From Rufibacter sediminis (lineage in GTDB: Bacteria > Bacteroidota > Bacteroidia > Cytophagales > Hymenobacteraceae), in contig NZ_JACOAF010000058.1 of the NCBI RefSeq assembly GCF_014269285.1, positions 129,269 through 193,268 on the forward strand: a stretch of 64,000 nucleotides of DNA, given 5' to 3'. The notes below the pieces were generated by a model that searched no databases, was not told where the DNA came from, and saw nothing but the letters and a program-made list of their open reading frames with translations. The translations under genes were made by a program, and so were the position numbers. Position 1 is the stretch's first letter; the number at the start of each line of letters is the position of its first letter. Below are positions 34,711 through 43,041 of the stretch, one piece after another.

Positions 34711-35583
34711 CTAATCCAGGGGCTGCATGATGAGGTGCAGGGCCTGGTCCAGCTCTCTGGTGGTAGGAAGCGAAATCTGGAATACTTCCTCCATCACGGT
34801 TTTTACCTGGGCAGGCGTGGTGAGCACTTCTTTCTCGGTGATGCCGTTGGCATAGTGAATGTTGAGTTCGAAGTTGCGCATCCCGTAGCGAGCCTCGGGG
34901 GTGGTTTTCGCGAACATCAGCCCGTTCACAAACGGCGAGCGCGGGTGCGTGGAGGTAAACCAGTTGGCCATGTCATAATCCGGAGCAAACTGTTCCTGAA
35001 GGCTGAATCGGTACAAAGGTTTCCAGTTGCCTTGCAGGTGGGCCTTCAGCACAAACTCGTCCTCCAGGGCCTCTACCTTGAAGGTCTCATGCGGTGTTTT
35101 TTGCTCACCCGAATCACGGAGGCGCACCGGCGAGGTTAGCGTCAGGCCCCCAAACCCGACATCAGCCAGATAATCTTCCCCGTCCAGATGCACCAGGAGC
35201 AACATGTGGCCACGGGCGGTGGTCACTCCCGCCGGAACATTCCACAGAACCCGGGCCGCCAATCCCTTTACCTGAAAGCCCAGGCTCCGGAGCACTTCCC
35301 CAAACAAGGTGTTTTGCTCAAAGCAATAGCCTCCGCGGTTTTCTTCCACCAGTTTCCGCTGTAAAGACTCCAAATCCAGCAGCACGGGTTGCTTCAGAAA
35401 AGGAGTCAGGTTTTCGAAAGGAATGGCGAGGGCATGGTGGTAGTGCAGCTGCCGAAGCGTTTCCAAAGTAGGCGATAAGGCTCCGGTATAGTTGATTCTC
35501 GCCAGGTATCTTTCCAGGTCAATACCGTCTTTCTTGATTTTGAAATAGGTTTTCTCCGGTATGGTTTCAGCGTTTGTTTTCAT
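34711..35583 (-). CDS. Arylamine N-acetyltransferase
   Basis: 290 residues, normal for the family. The catalytic triad is Cys87 (RGGYCFEQN), His126 (TARGHMLLLV) and Asp141 (LADVGFGG), in the correct order and spacing. The N-terminal helical bundle (DLERYLARINYTGALSPTLE) and the FENL motif before the Cys (IPFENLTPFL) agree. It transfers acetyl from acetyl-CoA to arylamines or hydrazines in the cytoplasm, typically for detoxification. It is flanked by gene-poor spacers, so it is probably a single-gene transcript. Confidence 0.93.
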   Translation of the reverse strand: MKTNAETIPEKTYFKIKKDGIDLERYLARINYTGALSPTLETLRQLHYHHALAIPFENLTPFLKQPVLLDLESLQRKLVEENRGGYCFEQNTLFGEVLRSLGFQVKGLAARVLWNVPAGVTTARGHMLLLVHLDGEDYLADVGFGGLTLTSPVRLRDSGEQKTPHETFKVEALEDEFVLKAHLQGNWKPLYRFSLQEQFAPDYDMANWFTSTHPRSPFVNGLMFAKTTPEARYGMRNFELNIHYANGITEKEVLTTPAQVKTVMEEVFQISLPTTRELDQALHLIMQPLD

Positions 35584-36251
35584 ATTTAGGTCATAAAGGG
35601 TAGATAGGGGTGTAGGGCTTCTCGCTTGTCAAGCAGATGGACCGGGTTCATCCTACTGGTGAAACCGGTGATCAAAGCAGGATGCTTGGCAGAAACAGTA
35701 TCCCTTGGAAATAAGGAATCAGATAGGTGGTTTTCTGTAGGATTGGTTTATATATACAATCAGTTTGAAACAGCTCTAATAAGGAAAGCACAGGAACAGA
35801 CAACGTCATAAGATCCTGTACTTTCCTTTAGATCTATCAATTTGCTTCATAATATAGTCATTTTATTTGAAATAATATCATTATAGATGAAAATTTGCAG
35901 AAGCAGCGACTGTCTGTTCTAGGTGTACTTCTGTGAAAGAAGCCTTAAACGGCTCTAAAGTACTCTTAAGAGGATGTTACACGCCGAAGATAAAACCAGT
36001 GAAGCCGCTTTGATAAATACAGTTTAGAGTAGAAATTTTAATCGAAGCTAGTTGCCATGTTCCTCTGGTAATTTCTCCACAATTTAAACCTGGGGAGATA
36101 AATACTTTAGGCCTGGAGCTGTTCTGGAGGGCAGAATGCCTTCTACGGGCGGTTTTGGAAAACACCTTGTAATTAAGTAACGTACCCGTATATCTATACA
36201 TAGTCTGCTCACGTTTTTATGCTTTAAACCAATTGTTCCAATTCTACTACT
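35584..36251. other. AT-rich spacer without a supported gene
   Basis: Open frames up to about 74 codons exist on both strands but have no protein-like features, start context or family resemblance. It holds the promoter regions of the divergent N-acetyltransferase and beta-barrel genes. No clear palindrome. Confidence 0.5.
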
Positions 36252-36851
36252 ATGAAAAAAATCATTTTACTGATGACGGTTTTACTGACCTCGGGGCTGA
36301 TGGCTCACGCGCAGATTTTTACCCTGGGGGTGAAAGCGGGAGTCAGTTCTTCCAAGGTTGATTTCAAGAACGCCAGTGCCAATTTCTCGCAGTTCAAGGA
36401 AGATGAGAGCATCACCGGATTCCATGCCGGGGTATTTACCAGGTTTAACCTGGCGGGTTTCTTGCTGCAGCCGGAGTTGTTGCTGTCTTCCTCGGGTGGT
36501 AAGTTTCAGCGGCCCGATGTAAACGGAGGAACCAAAATTGAGGAAATGGGCTTCACGAACCTGGATGTGCCTATTCTGGTGGGCTACAAACTGTCCTTTC
36601 TGCGGGCGTACGCCGGCCCCGTGGCCTCAGTACTGATAGACAGTGATTCAGAGATCGAGGATGTGAAGGAGTCCCTGAATTCAGCCGATTGGGGCTACCA
36701 GGTAGGAGCCGGGTTAGACATTTCCCGACTAACCGCCGATGTGCGCTATGAACGCCTGAAGCGCTCTTACACCAACAGCAACACCGGTAGAGTAGACTTC
36801 AGAAACGAACAGGTGATCCTTAGTTTAGGGTATAAGTTGTTCGGGAATTAA
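36252..36851 (+). CDS. Outer-membrane beta-barrel protein (PorT-like family)
   Basis: 199 residues with a signal peptide (cut after GLMAHAQ). The rest is alternating amphipathic strands: FTLGVKAGVSSSKV, FHAGVFTRFNLAGFLLQPEL, YKLSFLRAYAGPVASV and a final strand EQVILSLGYKLFGN ending near the C-terminus. This is the small eight-stranded 'outer membrane protein beta-barrel' type frequent in Bacteroidota. Function unknown; structural or adhesin-like roles are possible. It is followed by a very strong terminator. Confidence 0.82.
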   Translation: MKKIILLMTVLLTSGLMAHAQIFTLGVKAGVSSSKVDFKNASANFSQFKEDESITGFHAGVFTRFNLAGFLLQPELLLSSSGGKFQRPDVNGGTKIEEMGFTNLDVPILVGYKLSFLRAYAGPVASVLIDSDSEIEDVKESLNSADWGYQVGAGLDISRLTADVRYERLKRSYTNSNTGRVDFRNEQVILSLGYKLFGN

Positions 36852-36868
36852 GCGTCAGCAGTATTTAC

Positions 36869-36936
36869 AAGTCGGTCCTCTGTTTTGAGGCTGTTTTCAG
36901 ATAAACAGCCTCAAAACAGAGGACCGACTTTTTTTT
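36869..36936 (+). terminator. Intrinsic terminator of the beta-barrel gene
   Basis: Perfect 28-bp arms (36869-36896 and 36903-36930), beginning AAGTCGGTCCTCTGTTTTGA, with core CTGTTTTCAGATAAACAG and an eight-T run. Confidence 0.93.
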
Positions 36937-36968
36937 CAGGTAAAGCAGTAGCAGCAATTTAAGACCAG

Positions 36969-37006
36969 CGTTTTCGGCTTGTTTTTAGAATTTTGGTGCT
37001 AAAACG
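36969..37006. repeat. Degenerate copy of the dispersed palindrome
   Basis: CGTTTTCGGCTTG...GGTGCTAAAACG with TTTTTAGAATTTT in the middle; it lies 40 bases after a member with perfect arms and shows the worn form of the element. Confidence 0.6.
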
Positions 37007-37067
37007 ATGGGTGGGGATTGGCATCCTTTTTAACGTTTCTTCCTCCGGATGAAGAAGGTGCACTGTT

Positions 37068-37538
37068 TTAATTTTGAGCGAATTCCGTAGCTGCTTCTCT
37101 GGCCGGGGTTGAAGGGTTCGGAACGTCATAATTCACCATCCACTGAACCCCGAACCTATCGGTCAGCATCCCGAAGTAGGCTCCCCAGAACGTTTTCACC
37201 GGAGGCATATAGGAGTGACCTCCGGCGGAAAGCGCCCCGTAAAGTTGGTCGGTTTCCGCTTCGCTCTCCGTGCAGATGGTGAGGTGGAAATTGTTGCCCG
37301 GCGTCAAGGTCTGGCCCATGGACTCCAGCGCATCGGTGGCCATGAGCACGGTGCCCTTCCCAATTCGCAGCCCGATGTGCATGATCTTGTCCAGCTCGTG
37401 CGCCGGAAGTTTACTTGCCTCCGGAGTGTCTCTGAAACGGGTGACAGTTTCAAATTCTCCCCCGAAAATGGATTGATAGAAAAGGAAGGCTTCCTCGGTT
37501 TTGCCGTTGAAATTGAGGTAAGGATTTACAGTAAGCAT
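37068..37538 (-). CDS. VOC-family (PhnB-like glyoxalase-fold) protein
   Basis: 156 residues. MLTVNPYLNFNGKTEEAFLF and YQSIFGGEFETVTRF at the start and GAYFGMLTDRFGVQWMVNYD at the end are typical of the PhnB/'3-demethylubiquinone-9 3-methyltransferase-like' branch of the vicinal-oxygen-chelate superfamily. A single chain has two beta-alpha-beta-beta-beta units. The metal ligands of classical glyoxalases are not all evident, so the reaction is open; members of this branch are often of unknown function. Cytoplasmic and probably monocistronic. Confidence 0.83.
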   Translation of the reverse strand: MLTVNPYLNFNGKTEEAFLFYQSIFGGEFETVTRFRDTPEASKLPAHELDKIMHIGLRIGKGTVLMATDALESMGQTLTPGNNFHLTICTESEAETDQLYGALSAGGHSYMPPVKTFWGAYFGMLTDRFGVQWMVNYDVPNPSTPAREAATEFAQN

Positions 37539-37605
37539 GGTTTTATTTTTTAGCAGTGAAAGATTAAGGGTATAAGAGTATCTGTAAGATTGTCAATAAC
37601 TTAAG

Positions 37606-38091
37606 CTAGTTGATCAGCAGTTGATCCACGAGGAAGTTCAGGACGTTGAAAGGGTAGGGGTTGGTTTCCGCCGTTCCCCATTGAATCTTGGTAAGAGGTG
37701 CTGCGCGCCCGGTTGTCACCACCGGCGGATGGGCCGATCTGTCTTGCAAAGGAATGACCCTAACCTCCACTTCCAGTTTCTCCCCAGGCTTGAGGCTTTT
37801 CATTTCCTGACCGTTCGTTCTACGATTCTCTTTTTCGCCCTGAGTAGAAGCAGGCCTGCCCGAGCCATCTGTGCTCCGGAAGGCAATTTTCAAAGCTGAT
37901 TCTGCGCTCACCGGTTGGCTGTTCTGGGCCTGGGTGTTGCCGTTACTGGCCGCATCAGCCCCCTGGGGCGGGGGGTGGTAGATGACCAGTTCGGCCCCTA
38001 CGCGGTGCTGCCTGGAGACAAACAGGCCTCCCGCCAGGAATGAGACCACGCAGAGCGCCAGGCCCACCAGCAGTTTCCTCAAATAACTCAT
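37606..38091 (-). CDS. Hypothetical single-pass membrane protein
   Basis: 161 residues. An N-terminal membrane anchor (about 7-26, LLVGLALCVVSFLAGGLFVS) is followed by a low-complexity, Ser/Gln/Asn-rich and charged stretch (about 40-95) and a small beta-type end (KLEVEVRVIPLQD). It begins 12 bases after the stop of the SRPBCC gene and on the same strand, so the two are probably cotranscribed. No family is recognised. Confidence 0.65.
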   Translation of the reverse strand: MSYLRKLLVGLALCVVSFLAGGLFVSRQHRVGAELVIYHPPPQGADAASNGNTQAQNSQPVSAESALKIAFRSTDGSGRPASTQGEKENRRTNGQEMKSLKPGEKLEVEVRVIPLQDRSAHPPVVTTGRAAPLTKIQWGTAETNPYPFNVLNFLVDQLLIN

Positions 38092-38103
38092 GTCTGGAAA
38101 CGC

Positions 38104-38556
38104 TTAGTTAAGTGACACCTCAGACAGCTCCTTTATCTTCAGCAATGCCACGTCCCACGCCGCCGACATCATGTCGAAATACTCGGGACTCATGTCGCTT
38201 TCAATGAGGAGTTGGGTGCCGCTGGCCATGGGAAGTAATTGGTAGGTCTCCAGGCCGCCCTGCACGGCTTTGGCGTCGTCGCTCTGGGTGTCCTCTTCCC
38301 CGTTCACCAGCAGGCCCTCGTATTCCACAGACAAAACTTCAGGGGGCGTGTGCTGCACAATCATGCCCACCATGCCGCACGCAGACGCGTCCTGGTAGAT
38401 GACTTTGCTGCCCAGCTTCCAATCCGTAACGGCGTGCGATCCCTCGCTGAAGGCGGCTAACCAGACACGATTAAACTCGTCGTTCAGCAGTACTTCCCAA
38501 ACTCTTGCGCGGGGAGCTTTAATGGCAATTTCCTTTTTGATGGTGGTGTTTTCCAT
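38104..38556 (-). CDS. SRPBCC (AHSA1-like) domain protein
   Basis: 150 residues from the ATG at 38556 (MENTTIKKEIAIKAPRARVW); an upstream ATG at 38592 would add 12 atypical residues. The fold is START/Bet v1-like: the initial strand IKKEIAIKAPRARVWEVLLN, the Gly-rich turn of the middle sheet and the long C-terminal helix EYFDMMSAAWDVALLKIKEL. Such proteins bind small hydrophobic ligands or act as activators; no specific function can be given. It is divergent from a GlxA-type regulator, which may control it and the membrane protein behind it. Confidence 0.82.
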   Translation of the reverse strand: MENTTIKKEIAIKAPRARVWEVLLNDEFNRVWLAAFSEGSHAVTDWKLGSKVIYQDASACGMVGMIVQHTPPEVLSVEYEGLLVNGEEDTQSDDAKAVQGGLETYQLLPMASGTQLLIESDMSPEYFDMMSAAWDVALLKIKELSEVSLN

Positions 38557-38605
38557 GGTTTCTAGTTTATTTAGTGAAAGCGGATACTTCAACTGGCATT
38601 TCCGT

Positions 38606-38637
38606 TTAGGGCCTGTTTTCAGGAAAACAGGCGTAAA
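38606..38637. repeat. Dispersed palindrome copy in a divergent promoter region
   Basis: CCTGTTTTC (38612-38620) and GAAAACAGG (38623-38631) form a perfect 9-bp stem with a 2-base loop. It is in the upstream region of two divergent genes, where a terminator is not expected. Confidence 0.7.
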
Positions 38638-38792
38638 TCAAACCCGCGCCAGATCCCCTCTAAAGAAACCTGCGGCGGATGCTGGTGATGATCTATGGGC
38701 CAAACGTACAGAGATTTAGTTACTTGCCGGGTGGGCGATTGCGACATTCTAAGGGGTTGATTACGACAACAATCCGTGGTAGATTTGGTAGC

Positions 38793-39779
38793 ATGAAGCA
38801 CATCTCAATCCTTATCCCAGAAGGTGACATCAGCTTTAGCAACATAGAGGCTACCTACAAGATGTTCACGAAGGTCAACGAAGCCTTGGAGCGGACGGGC
38901 AAGGCGCCTTTGTTCAAGGTGCAGCTGGTTGGCCTCTCCCCAGACGCCCGCATCACCAACGGCTTGTTCAGCATCACCCCCGAGCTGGTGGTGCAGGATA
39001 CCGTCAAGACCGATCTGATCATCATTCCGGCGGTACACGGTGACATGCGCCGGGTGGTAGAGGCGAACCAAGGCTTTGTGCCCTGGATTGTGCGGCAGTA
39101 TGAGAAAGGGGCCGAGGTGGTGTCTTTGTGCATCGGGGCGTTTCTGCTGGCCTCCACCGGCTTGCTGAACGGGCGCAGCTGTACCACGCACTGGCTCGCC
39201 GCCGATGAGTTCCGGCAGATGTTCCCCCAGGTTCAGCTGCTGCCCTACAAGATCATCACCGATGAAGGTGGGATTTACACCAGCGGCGGCGCGTATTCTT
39301 CCCTGAACCTGATTTTGTACCTCGTGGAGAAATTCGCGGGAAGAACGATGGCGGTGCGCTCATCCAAGATCTTTGAGATAGACATTGATCGGAACAGCCA
39401 GTCGCCGTTCATCATCTTCCAGGGGCAGAAAGAGCACCAGGACGAGCCCATCAAAAAAGCCCAGGAGTTCATTGAGCTGAATTTCCAGAACAAGATTACG
39501 GTGGAAGAACTCGCCGATCGGTCTTTCCTGGGAAGGCGAAACTTTGAGCGCCGCTTTAAGAAAGCCACCTCCAACACAGTGGTAGAATACATCCAGCGCG
39601 TGAAGATTGAGGCGGCCAAGATAGGGCTGGAAACCTCGCGGGAAAATGTGAACGAAGTCATGTACTCCGTGGGCTACTCAGACACCAAAGCCTTCCGGAC
39701 GACCTTCAAGAAAATCACCGGCATTTCGCCGCTGGAGTACCGCAACAAATACCACAAGGCCGCGGCGGAATTGGCGTGA
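38793..39779 (+). CDS. GlxA-family transcriptional regulator (DJ-1/PfpI plus AraC HTH)
   Basis: 328 residues from the ATG at 38793 (MKHISILIPEGDISFSNIEA). The N-terminal 190 residues are a DJ-1/PfpI-like domain with the nucleophile-elbow region VVSLCIGAFLLASTG; the C-terminal 100 are an AraC-type double helix-turn-helix (ITVEELADRSFLGRRNFERR, MYSVGYSDTKAFRTTFKKIT). The amidase-like domain probably senses a small molecule; whether it is catalytic is unknown. It is divergently placed to the SRPBCC gene. An earlier frame to 38679 lacks family character. A good terminator follows. Confidence 0.9.
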   Translation: MKHISILIPEGDISFSNIEATYKMFTKVNEALERTGKAPLFKVQLVGLSPDARITNGLFSITPELVVQDTVKTDLIIIPAVHGDMRRVVEANQGFVPWIVRQYEKGAEVVSLCIGAFLLASTGLLNGRSCTTHWLAADEFRQMFPQVQLLPYKIITDEGGIYTSGGAYSSLNLILYLVEKFAGRTMAVRSSKIFEIDIDRNSQSPFIIFQGQKEHQDEPIKKAQEFIELNFQNKITVEELADRSFLGRRNFERRFKKATSNTVVEYIQRVKIEAAKIGLETSRENVNEVMYSVGYSDTKAFRTTFKKITGISPLEYRNKYHKAAAELA

Positions 39780-39793
39780 AAAGAGATTCCCGT

Positions 39794-39840
39794 AAAAACA
39801 GAAAGGCTCACTTCTCCTGGAAGTGAGCCTTTCTGTTTTT
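39794..39840. terminator. Terminator of the GlxA-type regulator gene
   Basis: Perfect 21-bp arms (39794-39814 and 39820-39840, AAAAACAGAAAGGCTCACTT...), loop TCCTG, T-run within the arm. It can serve both convergent genes. Confidence 0.9.
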
Positions 39841-39945
39841 GAGCCCGTTTCTCAAATCTACCTATAAAGGAGAAATGCCACGTTGTATCGTTTTCGGGTT
39901 CGTTTCGCCAAAATGGTGCTAAAACAGCCGCCAGTGGAAACTGGA

Positions 39946-41892
39946 TTAGTAAGTATCGGTTCTGAAAGGGGCGGCGGGCAAGCCTTCTTTGTTGTAGAGG
40001 TTAGCGCCCTCGGGGTTGTCTGCCCAGGCGTAGCGCACGGCCTCCGGCGAGGAAATCTCCTCGTTCCAGACTACCACGGTATTTCCTTTGATCTGCGCCT
40101 TGGCCCACTTGAATTTCTTGTCTTTGCCGGCCACCGCGAAATACTTCAGCTCTCCGCCGCCTTTGCTCACCAGGCCGCTGCCGGTATTGGTGAACGTCAG
40201 AATAATCTTGTTGCCTTCCTTCCGCATGGACTTGAACGTAGGGCCAGAAGACACCAGGTTCTTAGCGCCGTACGCCAACGGTTGAACCGCCAAGGCCACG
40301 CGGTGAGCCACATCTTTTTTATTCAGCGGGTGAATGTCGTTCCATTCGCCTAAGTCAATGGCCACCGCCATGGCCGTTTGCGGCAGGGCCAGGGCACCGG
40401 CCTGGGCTTCGCGGGTCATGGCCCAGCCACTCTCGCTGGGTTGCGGTTGGGCTTTCATGAAGTTAGGCAGCTGCACAAACACGAAGGGGAAAGTGCCCTG
40501 GTTCCAGAAGTTTCTCCAGTCCTTGATGAGGGTAGGGAACAAGGTGCGGTATTCCTCGGGCCGGCCGGCGTTTGACTCGCCCTGGTACCAGATCACGCCT
40601 TTGATTTGGTAGTTATGCAGAGGGGCGATCATGGCGTTGAACAAGCCGGTGGGCTTCATGCGGACGTTTACCTGGCTGCCCATCGGCTCCATGCGGGCGC
40701 CCAGTTTGTATTTCCAGTCGCCCTTCAGGTCAATGGTGGTGCCGCCGGCGGCCAGGGAATACGGCTTGTCTTCCACAAATCCTCCGCGGCCTCCGTTGCT
40801 GATGACGCGCACCACCAGCGTGTTCTTGCCTTCTTTCAGGACATTGGCCGGCACGTCATACCTTCTGGGCGGATATTGGTACCCCGTGGTGCCCACAAGC
40901 ACGCCGTTGATAAACGTGGAATCGGCGTCCACAATGGTTCCCAGCAGCAGATACGCGGGTTTGCCCGCCATGGCGGCCGGTACCTCAATGTCTTTTCTGA
41001 ACCAAACCACGCCATTTACCGGCCCCAGAGGCTGGTCGGCCCAATAACCGGGTATTTTCATGGTGCTCCAGTCAGCGGTAGACACGTCTGGGCTGGTCCA
41101 GGGACGGTCTTTCTGCTTGAAGCCTTCGTCGGATTGCCGGAGCTGGGTGTACCAGGCCCGGTTCATCTCGCTGTTCGTTTTCTCAATTTGCGCGATGAGG
41201 TTTTTGTCTTTGAAACGTTGCGCTTCCTGGTAGTGGGTAGGGAAAGCTTTGATGGATTCTTCGCTGATCCAGGCCTCCGCCGGCGAGCCGCCCAGGCTGG
41301 CGTTGATCAATCCAATCGGAACCTTGTACTTCTCCTGCAGTTCTTTGGCGAAGAAATAAGCCAGAGCCGAGAAACTGGGGATGGTCTTGGGCGTCACGGT
41401 TTGCCAGGTGCCTTTTTCCAGGTCCTGCTGAGGACCGGTATAGACCGGCGTTTTAGGAACCTCGAAATACCGGATCTGCGGGTTGGAGGCCGTCGCGATC
41501 TCCTCTTTGTACAAAGGGGCCACCCGGCTCATGGGCGTTTCCATGTTGGACTGGCCCGAGCACACCCACACATCGCCCACCAGAATATCGGTTAAGGTGA
41601 TGGTGTTGCTGCCCTGAACCGTCATGGTGTACGGACCGCCCGCTTTCTGGGCAGGAACGGTTACTTTCCAGTTTCCGGCGGTATCGGCGGTGGTTTTATA
41701 ATCCTTTTGGTTGAAAGAAACTTTGACGCTCTCCTGTTTACCGGCCCAGCCCCAGATCTGCAGGTCTTTCCCGCGCTGCAGCACCATGCCGTTACTGACC
41801 AGTTTAGGAAGCCTTACCTGGCTGAAGGCCGGGAGGGAGGCGAACAAGATAAGCCCGATGATAAGTAATCTTAGGGTGGGGAGTAACCGCAT
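39946..41892 (-). CDS. Secreted sialate O-acetylesterase (SGNH hydrolase)
   Basis: 648 residues, with signal peptide (1-25, ending PAFSQ). The SGNH-type hydrolase is split: the nucleophile Ser115 lies in VCSGQSNME, the GESN block (YQGESNAGRPEEY) in the middle, and Asp519-x-His521 in WNDIHP completes the triad. Between about 270 and 400 a beta-galactosidase-like jelly roll is inserted (VVWFRKDIEVPAAMAGKPAY), as in Bacteroidota sialate O-acetylesterases. It removes O-acetyl groups from sialic acids or from plant glycans; the second is plausible given the other plant-polysaccharide genes. Periplasmic. Single gene. Confidence 0.9.
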   Translation of the reverse strand: MRLLPTLRLLIIGLILFASLPAFSQVRLPKLVSNGMVLQRGKDLQIWGWAGKQESVKVSFNQKDYKTTADTAGNWKVTVPAQKAGGPYTMTVQGSNTITLTDILVGDVWVCSGQSNMETPMSRVAPLYKEEIATASNPQIRYFEVPKTPVYTGPQQDLEKGTWQTVTPKTIPSFSALAYFFAKELQEKYKVPIGLINASLGGSPAEAWISEESIKAFPTHYQEAQRFKDKNLIAQIEKTNSEMNRAWYTQLRQSDEGFKQKDRPWTSPDVSTADWSTMKIPGYWADQPLGPVNGVVWFRKDIEVPAAMAGKPAYLLLGTIVDADSTFINGVLVGTTGYQYPPRRYDVPANVLKEGKNTLVVRVISNGGRGGFVEDKPYSLAAGGTTIDLKGDWKYKLGARMEPMGSQVNVRMKPTGLFNAMIAPLHNYQIKGVIWYQGESNAGRPEEYRTLFPTLIKDWRNFWNQGTFPFVFVQLPNFMKAQPQPSESGWAMTREAQAGALALPQTAMAVAIDLGEWNDIHPLNKKDVAHRVALAVQPLAYGAKNLVSSGPTFKSMRKEGNKIILTFTNTGSGLVSKGGGELKYFAVAGKDKKFKWAKAQIKGNTVVVWNEEISSPEAVRYAWADNPEGANLYNKEGLPAAPFRTDTY

Positions 41893-42357
41893 AGGGAGTT
41901 AGTCTAATTTGAAGTATGTTTTTGTATGGCAAAAGGAGTGCCAACGATGGCATTAAATTTACGAGTTTCCGCTTACATACTCTAGGGTAGAAAGAACATT
42001 CTTTTGCTTCTCCCCAAAGAAATCGATGGCGGAGCCCGTTTTACAGGTGTTTTTAGAAAATCAGCCTTAAAACAGAATCTGGTATTTAGAAGGCCTGAAG
42101 CAGATGCCTCTACTGAAGAATTACTTCATGGAGACTCACAACAACTAAGAAATAGGCCGCTTTTCTGATGTCTGAATGAACCAGCGCCAATCTGATTCCT
42201 GTATTGCCACAACTGTGCTGCTGCAGGTTTTCAATGAGCATAGGCGAGGTGTTGAAGGAAGCTCTCAAGTGCAGAAAGGCTTTTATTTAGGCCGATATTC
42301 CTGTACCTTTAAATCACCGCGCAGTTCAAGAAGTACGCCCGGATTATGAATTTTTAG
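41893..42357. other. Divergent spacer
   Basis: It separates the esterase from the two-component system. A worn dispersed palindrome lies at 42037-42073 (CGTTTTACAGGTG...CAGCCTTAAAAC). TACCTTTA at 42301-42308 is a partial match to the -7 box of Bacteroidota promoters upstream of the response regulator. No gene is supported. Confidence 0.45.
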
Positions 42358-43041
42358 ATGAAAGTACTGGTCATTGAAGATGAGCCCAATGTGGCGGCGT
42401 TCATCAAAAGAGGTCTTCAGGAACAGACGTTTGAGGTGGAAGTTGCCTATGACGGCCTTACCGGCAAACGGCTGGCCCTGCAGAACGAATACAAGGTTAT
42501 TGTGCTGGACATCATTATGCCGCACCTGAGCGGCCTGGATCTCTGCCGTCAATTACGCCAGGAGCAAATCAAAACGCCGCTGCTGTTGCTGACTGCCTTG
42601 GGCGCCACCGATGACATTGTGGACGGGCTGGAAGCCGGTGCCGATGATTACTTAACGAAGCCCTTCAAATTCAAGGAACTGGTGGCGCGGGTCAGGGCGC
42701 TAGCCCGCCGGGCCGAAACGTCGCATACCAGCAACCTGCTGCAGGTAAGCGATCTGCAGCTGAACCTAGATACCAAAGAAGTCACCCGAGACGGCAAACT
42801 CATCAACCTGACTGCCCGCGAATTCGCCTTGCTGGAGTACTTCCTGAAACGGCAGGGAAAAGTTTTGTCCCGGATCGATTTACTTGAAAACGTATGGGAC
42901 CTGAACTTTGATTTGGGCTCCAACGTGGTGGACGTGTACGTGAACTATCTCCGCAACAAGATCGACAAGGAATTCCCCACCAAGTTGATTCATACGGTGG
43001 TGGGGATGGGGTACATCCTTAAGAAGCCGGAGGACGCGTGA
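42358..43041 (+). CDS. OmpR/PhoB-family response regulator
   Basis: 227 residues. The receiver domain (1-115) has the acidic pair Glu7-Asp8 (VIEDEP), the phospho-acceptor Asp51 (VIVLDIIMP) and Lys101 (LTKPFKFKEL). The winged-helix DNA-binding domain (about 128-224) has INLTAREFALLEYFLKRQGK and the recognition region NVVDVYVNYLRNKID. The start of the histidine kinase overlaps its stop by four bases, so the pair is translationally coupled. Its place beside a heavy-metal efflux operon suggests a CusR/CzcR-like role, but direct control is inferred from proximity. Confidence 0.93.
   Translation: MKVLVIEDEPNVAAFIKRGLQEQTFEVEVAYDGLTGKRLALQNEYKVIVLDIIMPHLSGLDLCRQLRQEQIKTPLLLLTALGATDDIVDGLEAGADDYLTKPFKFKELVARVRALARRAETSHTSNLLQVSDLQLNLDTKEVTRDGKLINLTAREFALLEYFLKRQGKVLSRIDLLENVWDLNFDLGSNVVDVYVNYLRNKIDKEFPTKLIHTVVGMGYILKKPEDA

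Noticed and set aside
35977-36201. 74-codon minus-strand open frame upstream of the beta-barrel gene
   Set aside because: No start context, domain or signal; overlaps the probable promoter region of the plus-strand gene.
38780-38787. TAGATTTG, matching the Bacteroidota -7 box TAnnTTTG, with TTG about 20 bases before
   Set aside because: It ends five bases before the chosen start codon, so it would give a leaderless message; probably fortuitous.
40606-41595. Plus-strand open frame antisense to the sialate O-acetylesterase
   Set aside because: Arg/His/Gly-rich shadow; the esterase has its signal peptide and catalytic residues intact.
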